From NCBI GenBank assembly GCA_963734125.1, contig CAVTGB010000049.1, positions 1 through 64,000 of the forward strand: a DNA stretch of 64,000 bases. Reading direction: 5' to 3'. Position 1 is the first letter of the stretch, and each line of letters opens with the position of its first letter. Of this stretch, positions 20,601-28,356 are shown piece after piece. The notes beneath the pieces are model-generated. The model saw only the letters and a program-made list of their open reading frames with translations. It had not been told where the DNA came from and made no database searches. Both the position numbers and the translations under genes were made by a program. Source of the stretch: DATARH01 sp963734125. GTDB lineage: Bacteria; Pseudomonadota; Alphaproteobacteria; ATCC43930; CGMCC-115725.

Positions 20601-20616
20601 CGCGAGCGGGGAGTGA
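14632..20616 (+). CDS. Giant cytosolic sensor histidine kinase: PAS, eight GAF domains, PAS, kinase core
   Basis: A 1994-residue kinase from ATG 14632 (GAGGGG 9 nt upstream). There is no membrane segment. A PAS domain (residues about 30-150) ends in DVTERREAERAL. Eight GAF domains follow, starting near residues 160, 338, 510, 697, 868, 1046, 1228 and 1399. Each closes with an IAIENARLL-like helix and a coiled linker. A second PAS domain (about 1574-1686) ends in GDITERKRAEAEI. The dimerisation/phosphotransfer helix has the H box AGIAHEIKNPL with His1732. The ATPase has N-box NLMGNGFYAA, G1 DNGTGIPPE and G2 GEGTGLGLSI. It leads a cluster with a second kinase, two receivers and a cyclase, so it likely phosphorylates them. 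The GAF inputs are unknown; small molecules or redox signals are possible. Confidence 0.93.
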   Translation: MRAARSRVAAKTRPALPTLPAGAVAQGALEERYALVCQAVAEGIYDWDIDTNALSVSARLIEIFGFAGKSLGADDWNRLVHTEDFPRYQAALRDCFRGMTARLDCEYRIRHRDGAYRWIEDRALPIRDAAGRAIRLVGAVSDVTERREAERALRDALERQTATAEILRVISSSPTDVQPTFDAIAAAATTLCDATAGAVFRFDGRLIHFVAHNDWSTVELDAVRRVFPLPPGRGSITARAILTRAVAHVADMTTDPEFEHMSLAQGGLRTMLAVPMLHDGDPIGAIIVQRRHVELFTDQQIDLLKTFADQAVIAIENVRLFNELNERTSDLQESLEYQTATSDVLKVISVSTFDLQPVFDRLLEAASRLCANAEGALGLWDGGGFRAVATAGLTPEFDVAVRARRFTPGRDTTAGRVALERRIVHILDVTKEPDYALAESHTIGQIRTTLGVPLLRQGEMVGAIVLMHRRVEPFTERQIELVSTFADQAVIAIENARLITETQEALDQQTATSEVLSVINASPGDLAPVFEAMLEKAMRLCEAAYGVIRTYDGQLFHEVARRDDADVVDRLRDFSGQGRGSGPIEPGPNNPLGRLVQGERVVHIADLATEADHVDAANRERIAVTGARTWLAIALQREGLLLGTIIVHRREVRPFTDKQIALLQNFAAQAVIAMENARLLGELRERTGDLQESLEYQTATSDVLKVISRSTFDLQPVLEYVVETAIRLCRAHMGSIFRLEDGVYRWAVGYGLDPAYREIEQQNLIVPGAGTIVGRVALAGQAVQIADALSDPLYAVKDEAQLTRARTMLGVPLLREGVPVGVIAMARDRVEPFSDKEVSLVTTFADQAVIAIENTRLLTETREALEQQTATAEVLQVINASPGELAPVFEAILEQAMRRCQAIFGELRTYDGERFQTAATRGVPAAYAEYRALHASLGQPGGISARILEGAQIAHILDLKDEEAYRAGHPNRRALVDLGGARTALLVALTKGATVLGSIMIYRQEVRPFSDKQISLLQNFAAQAVIAMENARLLTETREALEQQTATAEVLQVINASPGELAPVFEAMLQRGMRLCGAAFGGLVLWRNGRWEIVAHSETVAQPFVRFLATEEISPGPREGLARVSRAEGYVQIADITASKFYRAGDPTLRAMADLGGGRTALTVPLARDDEVLGFFSFYRQEVRPFSERQIALVKSFAAQAVIAIENARLLGELRQRTGDLEELLEYQTATSDVLKVISRSTFDLQPVLDTLLQTAARLCDTESGMISTRDGEVYRTQATLGAELSEQDRFLRSLTLTPGRGSVTGRTLLERRIVHVPDIAADPEYAITALIEGGFRASLGVPLLREDEPIGVLILSRRRAEAFSERQIELVRTFADQAVIAIENARLLTELRESLEQQQAIAEILQVINASPGDLQPVFDILLEKAMLLCGGAFGELHTYDGERFHTGALRGVPPAYAAVRKNISLSGRPGTGGAWLREHKRPNHILDLMEEPAYRDGDPGRRAIVDLGGARTGLGVPLLRDEAVLGGILIYRQEVRPFSDKQIALLENFAAQAVIAMDNARLLSEIRQRQAELRVTFDNMGDGVAMFDAQLHLAAWNLNFQKILELPDAFLADRPSYADWARYLAERGEFGVADVEAEVQRMTRAVGTQGTVERIRPDGRVIEVRYNSVPGGGFVLIYGDITERKRAEAEIRAARDAAETALGELKTAQANLIQAEKMASLGQLTAGIAHEIKNPLNFVNNFASLSVELLDELKAAAGPAIAGLGEDARAEIDETVLMLTGNLEKIAEHGRRADGIVRSMLEHSRGASGERREVDLNALVEEALNLAYHGARAQDQNFNITLEREFARGIAPVELAPQDVTRVFLNLMGNGFYAANKRKAATDRSFKPTLKVTTRDLGDWVEVAVRDNGTGIPPELRGKLFQPFFTTKPTGEGTGLGLSISYDIVTQQHGGTIAVDSELGEFTEFTVRLPRAAARAAPARGMTTNSAAASGE

Positions 20617-20689
20617 TGACCGTGAGCATCGACGACGACCGCCGCCGTCTGACCGGCGACGATGGCGCGGCAGTCGCGGGTTGGCGCGA

Positions 20690-21151
20690 TCAGCTAGTCG
20701 GGGGGACCACTTGACCGCGGATCTCGCCGCCCGGATTGGCCTGGGTGTGGACGTTGATGTACCAATCGCTGGCGAGAAATTGCTGGGCCTGCTCGGGTGT
20801 CAGCGTGGCTTCGCCCTTGATCGGGTTTTCCGCGGGGCTGCCCCGTTTTGTCAGCCAAACCATGACGGGTGTATGCCCGCCCAGCGTGGGCGGTCCGATG
20901 TGAAAATGCGCCATCGTGGCCGGACCCGACAGACCGCCATAGTTGATGACCCAGGTAACCACTCGCGTCGCCGGGTCATAGGTGATGTCGGCGGTGCCTG
21001 TCGCCGGCGTTGCGACCGCTGGTACTTCATGCGCTCCGCTGAGCGGAACCTTGAACGACAGGGGCTTGTCTTGCGCCAACGCCGACCCGCCGAGACCCAC
21101 CGCCACGCAAGCTGCAAGGAGCAGCGCCCGACGCGTGACCGCAAAATTCAT
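20690..21151 (-). CDS. CHRD domain-containing secreted protein
   Basis: A 153-residue exported protein. The signal peptide is RRALLLAACVAVGLGGSALA, cleaved before QDKPLSF. The mature part is a single CHRD domain: FKVPLSGAHEVPAV at the start, MAHFHIGPP in the middle and WYINVHTQANPGGEIRGQV at the end, which are the hallmark motifs. CHRD domains are named after chordin; bacterial members are periplasmic or extracellular and of unclear function. A perfect AGGAGG lies upstream of the ATG. The gene is antisense between two sister histidine kinase genes, an odd place for it, and is probably transcribed alone. Confidence 0.9.
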   Translation of the reverse strand: MNFAVTRRALLLAACVAVGLGGSALAQDKPLSFKVPLSGAHEVPAVATPATGTADITYDPATRVVTWVINYGGLSGPATMAHFHIGPPTLGGHTPVMVWLTKRGSPAENPIKGEATLTPEQAQQFLASDWYINVHTQANPGGEIRGQVVPPTS

Positions 21152-21332
21152 CGTTGCCTCCTGCGATGACCGACCACCAGAGATCCCGGCGGATCATACG
21201 CCCTTGCAGCGCGCGACCAACCGGCTCGTTGCAGCCGCGTGGGCCGTCGTCGCTGTTGGGGCCTCGCCGAGAATGGCATAATCGATGGGTGAGGCAAAGG
21301 CGGGTGGACAAGATAGGTTCGAGGAACACCTG

Positions 21333-22990
<1,658 letters not shown>

Positions 22991-22994
<4 letters not shown>

Positions 22995-23380
22995 GCGTCA
23001 GTATCCTGATTGTCGATGACGAGACCGATGTCGCCGACCTGTTCCGCCAGCGCTTTCGGCGCGAGACCCGCCAGGGCACCTACGTGCTGCATTTCGCCTA
23101 CTCGGGCGAGCAGGCGCTCGAAAAGCTCGAGGACGAGATCGAGCCGCAACTGATCGTGATCCTCAGCGACATCAACATGCCGGGCATGGACGGGTTGGCG
23201 CTCTTGCGTGAGGTCAAGGCAAGGCGGCCGGAACTGCCGGTGATGATGGTGACCGCCTATGGCGACGACGAGCGGCGCCGGCGGGCAGACGAATACGGCG
23301 CCGCCGAGTTTCTAACCAAGCCGGTCGATTTCGATCTCCTCAAAGCGCAGCTGCGCCAGCTGTCCCCGGCCGCGGATTGA
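22991..23380 (+). CDS. Single-domain response regulator (CheY-like)
   Basis: A 129-residue stand-alone receiver domain. Acidic residues DDE near residue 10, the phosphoacceptor Asp60 in ILSDINMPGMDG, the Thr in MMVTAYGD and the Lys in LTKPVDF form the complete active site. There is no output domain, so it acts as a phosphate shuttle or sink or binds a partner protein. It overlaps the membrane kinase by 4 bases and is followed at once by the receiver-cyclase gene. A relay from two kinases through this protein is plausible. Confidence 0.93.
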
Positions 23381-23403
23381 CCGCGCAACAGATCGCCGGT
23401 TCG

Positions 23404-24573
23404 ATGAACCCTGTCAAGATCCTCGCGGTCGACGACGAAGCGGATTTCGAACTGCTGATCCGCCAGCGCTTCCGCCGCCAGATCCGCGCCGAGGAATTTG
23501 CCTTCCGCTTCGCCCATCACGGCGAGGAGGCGCTCGCCGTCTTGGCCGAGGAGCCCGATATCGGGCTGTTGCTCCTCGACATCAACATGCCGGTGATGGA
23601 CGGGCTGACCCTCTTGGCCGAATTGCGCGCGCGGCAGTCGGAGGTGCGCGCGATCATCGTCTCGGCTTATGGCGACATGACCAATCTGCGCACCGCGATG
23701 AACCGCGGCGCCTTTGATTTCGTGACCAAGCCGGTCGACCTCAACGACCTCGAGATCACCATTCGCAAGACCCTCGACGACATCGCCAAAACGCGCGAGC
23801 TCGACGACCGGCGCGCCGCCGCCGAGCGCGCCCGCACCAATCTGTCGCGCTATTTCTCGCCGAACCTGGTCGCTCTGTTGGCTGATCGTGACGAACCGCT
23901 CGGCGCGGTGCGGCGCCAAACCGTCGCCGTCCTCTTTGTCGACATCGTCGGCTTTACCCGCATGGCCGAGCACCTCGCGCCGGAAGCCGTGGTGACGATG
24001 CTGCGCCAGTTCCACGAGCGCATGACGGCGCAGATCTTCGCCTGCGGCGGAACGGTTGAAAAATATATCGGCGATGCGATTTTCGCGGTGTTCGGCCTGC
24101 CCGACGCCACCCCGGAGGATGCCGCCAACGCGCTCAGATGCGCCGATTTGATGATCGCCAGCCTGGCCGACTGGAACGTCGAGCGCCGAGAGGCGGGCGA
24201 GCAACCGCTCGCCATCGGCATCGGCCTCAATTACGGCGCCGCGGTCATTGGCGATGTTGGCAGTGAGCACTCTCTCTCGTTCACCGTGATCGGCGACACG
24301 GTCAACACCGCCAGTCGTCTGCAGGGGCTGACCCGCAGCCTCGGCACGCCGCTGGTCGTCGGCGATACGCTGGTGAGCGCGATTGCCGCGCTACCCCCCG
24401 GCACCACCGGTGACCTCATCGATGCGCTGGAGGACCAGGGCGAGCAGACGCTGCGCGGCCGCGGTGGCGCGGTGCGCATCTGGACCCGTAGGCCGAATGC
24501 CGCGTTTGCATTGCCCGATCAGCCGCCTCTACAATGGCCGTCGCCTATCTCGGGCGAGGAGGGCAACGGATGA
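23404..24573 (+). CDS. Response regulator with class III adenylate cyclase output
   Basis: A receiver domain (residues 1-125; Asp59 in LLLDINMPVMDG, Lys in VTKPVDL) is joined by a coiled linker to a class III nucleotide cyclase (about 165-350). Cyclase residues are present: metal-binding Asp in FVDIVGFTRM and in KYIGDAIFAVFG, the adenine-selecting Lys in VEKYIGD, and the transition-state Asn and Arg in IGDTVNTASRLQ. It should therefore make cAMP when phosphorylated. ATG 23404 begins right at the receiver; a TTG at 23377 that overlaps the upstream stop is an alternative start. The stop overlaps the next start by ATGA. This gene is the likely output of the kinase cluster. Confidence 0.92.
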   Translation: MNPVKILAVDDEADFELLIRQRFRRQIRAEEFAFRFAHHGEEALAVLAEEPDIGLLLLDINMPVMDGLTLLAELRARQSEVRAIIVSAYGDMTNLRTAMNRGAFDFVTKPVDLNDLEITIRKTLDDIAKTRELDDRRAAAERARTNLSRYFSPNLVALLADRDEPLGAVRRQTVAVLFVDIVGFTRMAEHLAPEAVVTMLRQFHERMTAQIFACGGTVEKYIGDAIFAVFGLPDATPEDAANALRCADLMIASLADWNVERREAGEQPLAIGIGLNYGAAVIGDVGSEHSLSFTVIGDTVNTASRLQGLTRSLGTPLVVGDTLVSAIAALPPGTTGDLIDALEDQGEQTLRGRGGAVRIWTRRPNAAFALPDQPPLQWPSPISGEEGNG

Positions 24574-25190
24574 GCGCGCCGGTAACCTTGGAGATCTTCA
24601 CCGACTACGTATGACCCTGGTGTTACCTCAGCACCGTGCGTGTTGAAAAACTGAAAGAGACATACGACGTCGAAACGGTATTAGTGCATTTCCCGCTGCA
24701 CCCGGAGACCCCGCTCGAAGGGCGTTCGATGGCGCAGGTCTATGCCGGGCGCAATATCGACCCCGAGGCGATGTATCAGCGCATGAAGGGGCTGATGGAC
24801 GCCGAGGGCCTCCCCTACGGGCGGCGCACCCACACCTATAACAGCCGGCTCGCGCAAGAGCTCGGCAAATGGGCCGACACCCAACCCGGCGGTGGGGCGA
24901 TCCACGACAAGCTCTACAAGGCCTATTTCGTCGAGGCGAAGAACATCGGCGACCCCGATATCCTCGTCGAGATCGCGCAATCGGTCGGTCTTCCGGCCGA
25001 GGAGGCGCGCGCCGTCCTGGAGGAGCGCCGCTTCAAGGATGCGGTCGACGCCGATTGGGCGAAATCGCACCAATACGGGGTGACCGGGGTCCCGACCTTT
25101 GTCGCCGCGCGCCATGGCGTCGTCGGCGCCCAGCCCTATGAGGTCCTCGAACAGCTCGTCCAACAAGCCGGCGCGCCGCGGCGCATGTAG
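24570..25190 (+). CDS. DsbA-family (FrnE-like) oxidoreductase, candidate selenoprotein with in-frame TGA
   Basis: A thioredoxin-fold oxidoreductase of 206 residues if the TGA at 24612-24614 (codon 15) is read as selenocysteine. The active site then reads DYV-U-PWCYL, where relatives have CPWC, so Sec replaces the first redox cysteine and Cys18 remains. GAGGAGGG at 24556-24563 sits before ATG 24570, which overlaps the cyclase stop by ATGA. The only other start, GTG 24636, would delete the active site. After the TGA the frame is intact for 191 codons, with the conserved cis-Pro loop GVTGVPTF (Pro175). A SECIS-like hairpin follows the TGA. The alternatives are a nonsense mutation or a base error. 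selA, selB, selC and selD are not in the window. Confidence 0.72.
24628..24646 (+). promoter_or_regulatory. Candidate bacterial SECIS hairpin
   Basis: CAGCAC (24629-24634) pairs with GTGTTG (24640-24645), with one G-U pair, and a T-A pair (24628/24646) extends the stem to 7 bp. The loop is CGTGC with G at its second position. The stem begins 14 nt and the loop 20 nt after the TGA. Bacterial SECIS elements sit inside the coding region just after UGA with a G early in the apical loop, so the geometry fits. It was found by eye and no folding energy was computed. Confidence 0.5.
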
Positions 25191-25311
25191 CAGTGCGCGG
25201 GACCGCGCGCGTGTAGCGAACGCCATCGCCTTGCGGCCGGTCGTATGGCGCGCGTTTGCCGCCGGACCGCGGCCGCGTATGCTGGCGCGTCACCATGGAA
25301 GGAGAACTCTC

Positions 25312-26250
25312 ATGCCGCCGCGCATCGGATACCTCTTGCCGACCCGCGAGCAGGTCATGGAAGGCTGCCCCGAGGTGGCGCCGCTCTTGACGCTTGCCGA
25401 GCGGGCCGAGGGTCTCGGCTACGATTCGATCTGGGTCGGCGATTCAATCCTGGCGCGCCCGCGGCACGAGCCGCTGACGCTGCTCTCCGCGGTCGCCGCA
25501 CGCACCACGCGGGCCGAGCTCGGCACCGCGGTCCTGCTGCCGGCGCTGCGCAACCCGGTCGTCCTCGCGCATGGCATCGCGACCTTGGACCAGATCAGCG
25601 AAGGGCGCTTCATCCTCGGGGTCGGCATCGCCAGCGATGTCGCCAATATCCGCGCCGAATTCGTCGCGTGCGGCGTGCCGTTCGAGCGGCGCGTCGGGCG
25701 CATGCTCGAAGGATTGCGCCTCGCGCGCGAATTGTGGAGCGGCCAGCCGGTCACCTGGAACGGTCGCTGGGTCGTCGACAATGCGACGCTGGGCCCCATT
25801 CCCTACCGCGCCGGGGGCCCGCCGATCTGGATCGGCGGCATGGTCAAGGCCAGCCTCGAGCGCGTCGGCCGGCTCTATGATGGCTGGTTCCCCAATTCGC
25901 CTGACCCCCAACGCTGGCGCACGCAGTGGGCGGAGATCCACACAATCGCGCGCGCCGCCGGGCGCGATCCCGCCGCGCTCACCGGTGCGGTCTATCTGAC
26001 CCTGGCGATCGACGAGAACGCGGCGCAGGCCGATGAGCGGATGAACGCCTTTATCGAGAGCTATTACGGCCGCCCGGCCGCCGAAATGCGGGCCCGCCAG
26101 GCCACCTATGCCGGCTCCGCCGAGGGCGCGCGGGAATGGCTGTCGCGCTGGGCGCGGGCCGGCGCCAGCCACCTGGTGCTGCGCTTCGCCGGCGACCACC
26201 GCCGCCATCTCGACGCCATCGCCAAGCTGCGCACCCAAATCACGGCGTAA
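25312..26250 (+). CDS. LLM class flavin-dependent oxidoreductase
   Basis: A 312-residue luciferase-like TIM-barrel flavoenzyme. AAGGAG lies 7 nt before ATG 25312. Family features are LAERAEGLGYDSIWVGDS near the N-terminus, GTAVLLPALRNPVVLAH, LDQISEGRFILGVG, FERRVGRMLEGLRLARELW and GPPIWIGG. These enzymes use FMN or F420; nothing here settles which. It is separated from the DsbA-like gene by about 120 bases and probably has its own promoter. A strong hairpin follows the stop. It may act in catabolism of a xenobiotic or alkane-like substrate, but the sequence does not show which. Confidence 0.9.
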   Translation: MPPRIGYLLPTREQVMEGCPEVAPLLTLAERAEGLGYDSIWVGDSILARPRHEPLTLLSAVAARTTRAELGTAVLLPALRNPVVLAHGIATLDQISEGRFILGVGIASDVANIRAEFVACGVPFERRVGRMLEGLRLARELWSGQPVTWNGRWVVDNATLGPIPYRAGGPPIWIGGMVKASLERVGRLYDGWFPNSPDPQRWRTQWAEIHTIARAAGRDPAALTGAVYLTLAIDENAAQADERMNAFIESYYGRPAAEMRARQATYAGSAEGAREWLSRWARAGASHLVLRFAGDHRRHLDAIAKLRTQITA

Positions 26251-26284
26251 GCTGGAGGGAACAGGGCGAACCCGCCACCTGGCA

Positions 26285-26320
26285 GACATGTGAGAAGGTT
26301 GAACAACCTACTCACATGTC
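26285..26320. terminator. Strong hairpin between convergent genes
   Basis: GACATGTGAG (26285-26294) pairs with CTCACATGTC (26311-26320), and the inner AGGTT and AACCT extend the stem after one mismatch, with loop GAAC. It lies between the LLM oxidoreductase and a convergent gene, so it can serve both as a terminator. Confidence 0.65.
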
Positions 26321-26406
26321 CTTGCCATGGCGAGTGAGTTGTCATCGGGTTAAGTGCTCACGCATTCTTGGTTTGACCCGTTGTCAGGTGCGAGTTCCAT
26401 TGTCGA

Positions 26407-26880
26407 TCACATGTCTTGGGTGAGAACGATCAGATGGAACCAGCGGTCGCTAGGACGACCGTTGGAATCGAAGGTCTGTACCCACACGCCCTTGTTATCA
26501 GCGAATGGGGTCCACGGATTTAAACCCGGGCAGCAGCGCAGCGCCACGGTGATCTCGCCGGCGGGTTCGGTGGCAATACCGGGTCGGCCGATAGTGGCGA
26601 CAAAGGCGCCATTGCTGACATCGCCGGTAAAGAACACCTCGTAAATTCCCGGGCCTAACTTGGCGGTGCGCAAGACGTTGCGACCACGGACCAGGCTGGC
26701 ATCGCGTTCGATGACCGCCCAAAATTCGCGGATGCAACAGCGCTCTACCCCCCACCTTGGATCCGGTGTCGGTGGTACCGCCGGGTGCGGTGCCGCCGCC
26801 GGTCTGAGTGCTGCCGCGTGGGCAGCGGCGTCCGGGGCGTTCAAGGAGTTGTGGGCGGTTGGATTTTGCGGATCGGACAT
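26407..26880 (-). CDS. Hypothetical protein, Ala/Pro-rich N-terminus and beta-rich C-terminus
   Basis: A 157-residue product from ATG 26880, preceded by AAAGGAAA; a longer open frame to 27021 lacks a ribosome site. Residues 1-45 are disordered (many Ala, Pro, Asn). The rest appears as a compact beta domain with three cysteines (CCIREFW and CCPGLNPW) and ends in WFHLIVLTQDM. There is no signal peptide. I do not recognise the family. It stands alone with a shared hairpin terminator downstream. Confidence 0.55.
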   Translation of the reverse strand: MSDPQNPTAHNSLNAPDAAAHAAALRPAAAPHPAVPPTPDPRWGVERCCIREFWAVIERDASLVRGRNVLRTAKLGPGIYEVFFTGDVSNGAFVATIGRPGIATEPAGEITVALRCCPGLNPWTPFADNKGVWVQTFDSNGRPSDRWFHLIVLTQDM

Positions 26881-27256
26881 TGTAAGTTTCCTTTCACTCC
26901 GATAAGTTGAGGCGTAGTCTCTCGACCTCTTCCCCAGGCTCACCTTCTCCTGCGCGGCGCGGCGGCAAAGCCAGCCGTAAAAAAGTAAGAGAGAATAGAT
27001 GCCGAGCCACCCGTTTCTCACATGGTCGGACTATCCGGCCACTTTCGTTAGCATAGTTCAGCGGTTCGTTTAGCGAATGTGACGTGGTTAACACTCAGTC
27101 GACATTGTTAAGGTGTCAATCCCGCGGTGCATCACCTATTCCGGGTCGGGCCGCGCGGTGTTGAGCCAGTTTCGGCCGGTTTTTGCGTCGTCGCTGGTCA
27201 GCGCCGCCAAGCCGCCTTAGGGTTTGCCTCCCCGACCCGACGGAGGCCCGCCCCCA
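26881..27256. other. Intergenic stretch between divergent genes
   Basis: About 375 bases with no convincing gene. It should hold the promoter of the hypothetical gene to the left and that of the amidohydrolase relic to the right; I see no clear -35/-10 pair. Composition is mixed, with a somewhat AT-richer part near 26960-27110. Confidence 0.4.
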
Positions 27257-28343
27257 ATGGCATCGACGACGCCAGCGCCGACAACACCGCCCCGGCAATC
27301 ATGGCAATTCGGCCGGATCTATACGCCCGACGATGAGTGGCTCGCCACGGCGCCGCCCGAGCCGATCCTCGACCCCGATCTGCCGATCGTCGATCCGCAC
27401 CATCACCTGTGGCAGCGCGGCGGCCACCCCTATCTGCTCGACGAATTGCTCGCCGATCTCAACACCGGGCACAACATCGTCGCCACCGTGTTCGAGGAGT
27501 GCCGCTCGATGTACCGCGCCGATGGGCCCGCCCGAGATGCGCCCGGTCGGCGAGACCGAGTTCGTCGCCGGCATCGCCGCGATGAGCGACAGCGGCAATT
27601 ACGGCAAGACCCGGGTCGCGGCCGGCATCGTCGGCGCCGCCGATCTGACGCTCGGCGACCGGGTCGAGCCGGTGCTGGTGGCGCAGCTGCGCGCCGGCGG
27701 CGGCCGCTTCCGCGGCGTGCGCCACTCGGCCGGCTGGGACGCCGACCCGATCATCGGCAACAGCCGCCCCGACATCGCAGCCGCATCTCTATGCGCGGCC
27801 GGATTTCCGCGCCGGCCTCGCGCGGCTCTCGGCGCTCGGCCTCAGCTTCGACGCCTGGCTCTATCACCCGCAGCTCGCCGACGTGATCGATCTGGCGCGC
27901 GCCTTCCCGGCGACGCCGATCGTCATGGGCCATGTCGGCGGGGTGCTCGGCTACGGCCCCTATGCCGGCAAATCGGCCGAGATCCTGGCCGACGTGGAAG
28001 CGCTCGATGGCGCGAATTGGCGACGTGCCCGAATGTCGTCGTCAAGCTCGGCGGCATGGTCAACCGCGGCGCCGGCTTCGACTTTCACAGCGCCCCCGCC
28101 GCCGCCCTCCTCGGAGACGATGGCCGAGGCTGTGGCGCCCCTATGTCGAGACCTGCATCGAGTTGTTCGGGGCCAAGCGCTGCATGTTCGAGAGCAACTT
28201 CCCGGTCGACAAGATGGCCGATCGGCTACGCCGCGCTGTGGAACGCGTTCAAGCGCATCACGAGCGGCGCCTCGCATGAGGAAAAGCTCGCGCTCTTCGG
28301 CGGCACCGCGGCGCGGATCTATCGCCTCGCCGGCGCGGCGTGA
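27257..28343 (+). pseudogene. Amidohydrolase (PF04909-type, metal-dependent hydrolase), multiply frameshifted
   Basis: ATG 27257 has GGAGG upstream and opens with DLPIVDPHHHLWQRGG, the typical N-terminal metal motif of amidohydrolase_2 enzymes. The frame is then lost and regained about six times. Readable pieces include MRPVGETEFVAGIAAM (from about 27530), HPQLADVIDLARAFP with PIVMGHVGGVLGYGPYAG (to about 28000), CPNVVVKLGGMVNRGAGF, YVETCIELFGAKRCMFESNF and HEEKLALFGGTAARIYRL (to the stop at 28343). Put together they cover a whole protein of about 360 residues, like many lactonase-type members of this group. The indels are single bases, often in G/C runs. This could be a fresh pseudogene or poor local consensus. 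Confidence 0.8.
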
Positions 28344-28356
28344 CAACCCTGGCGGC

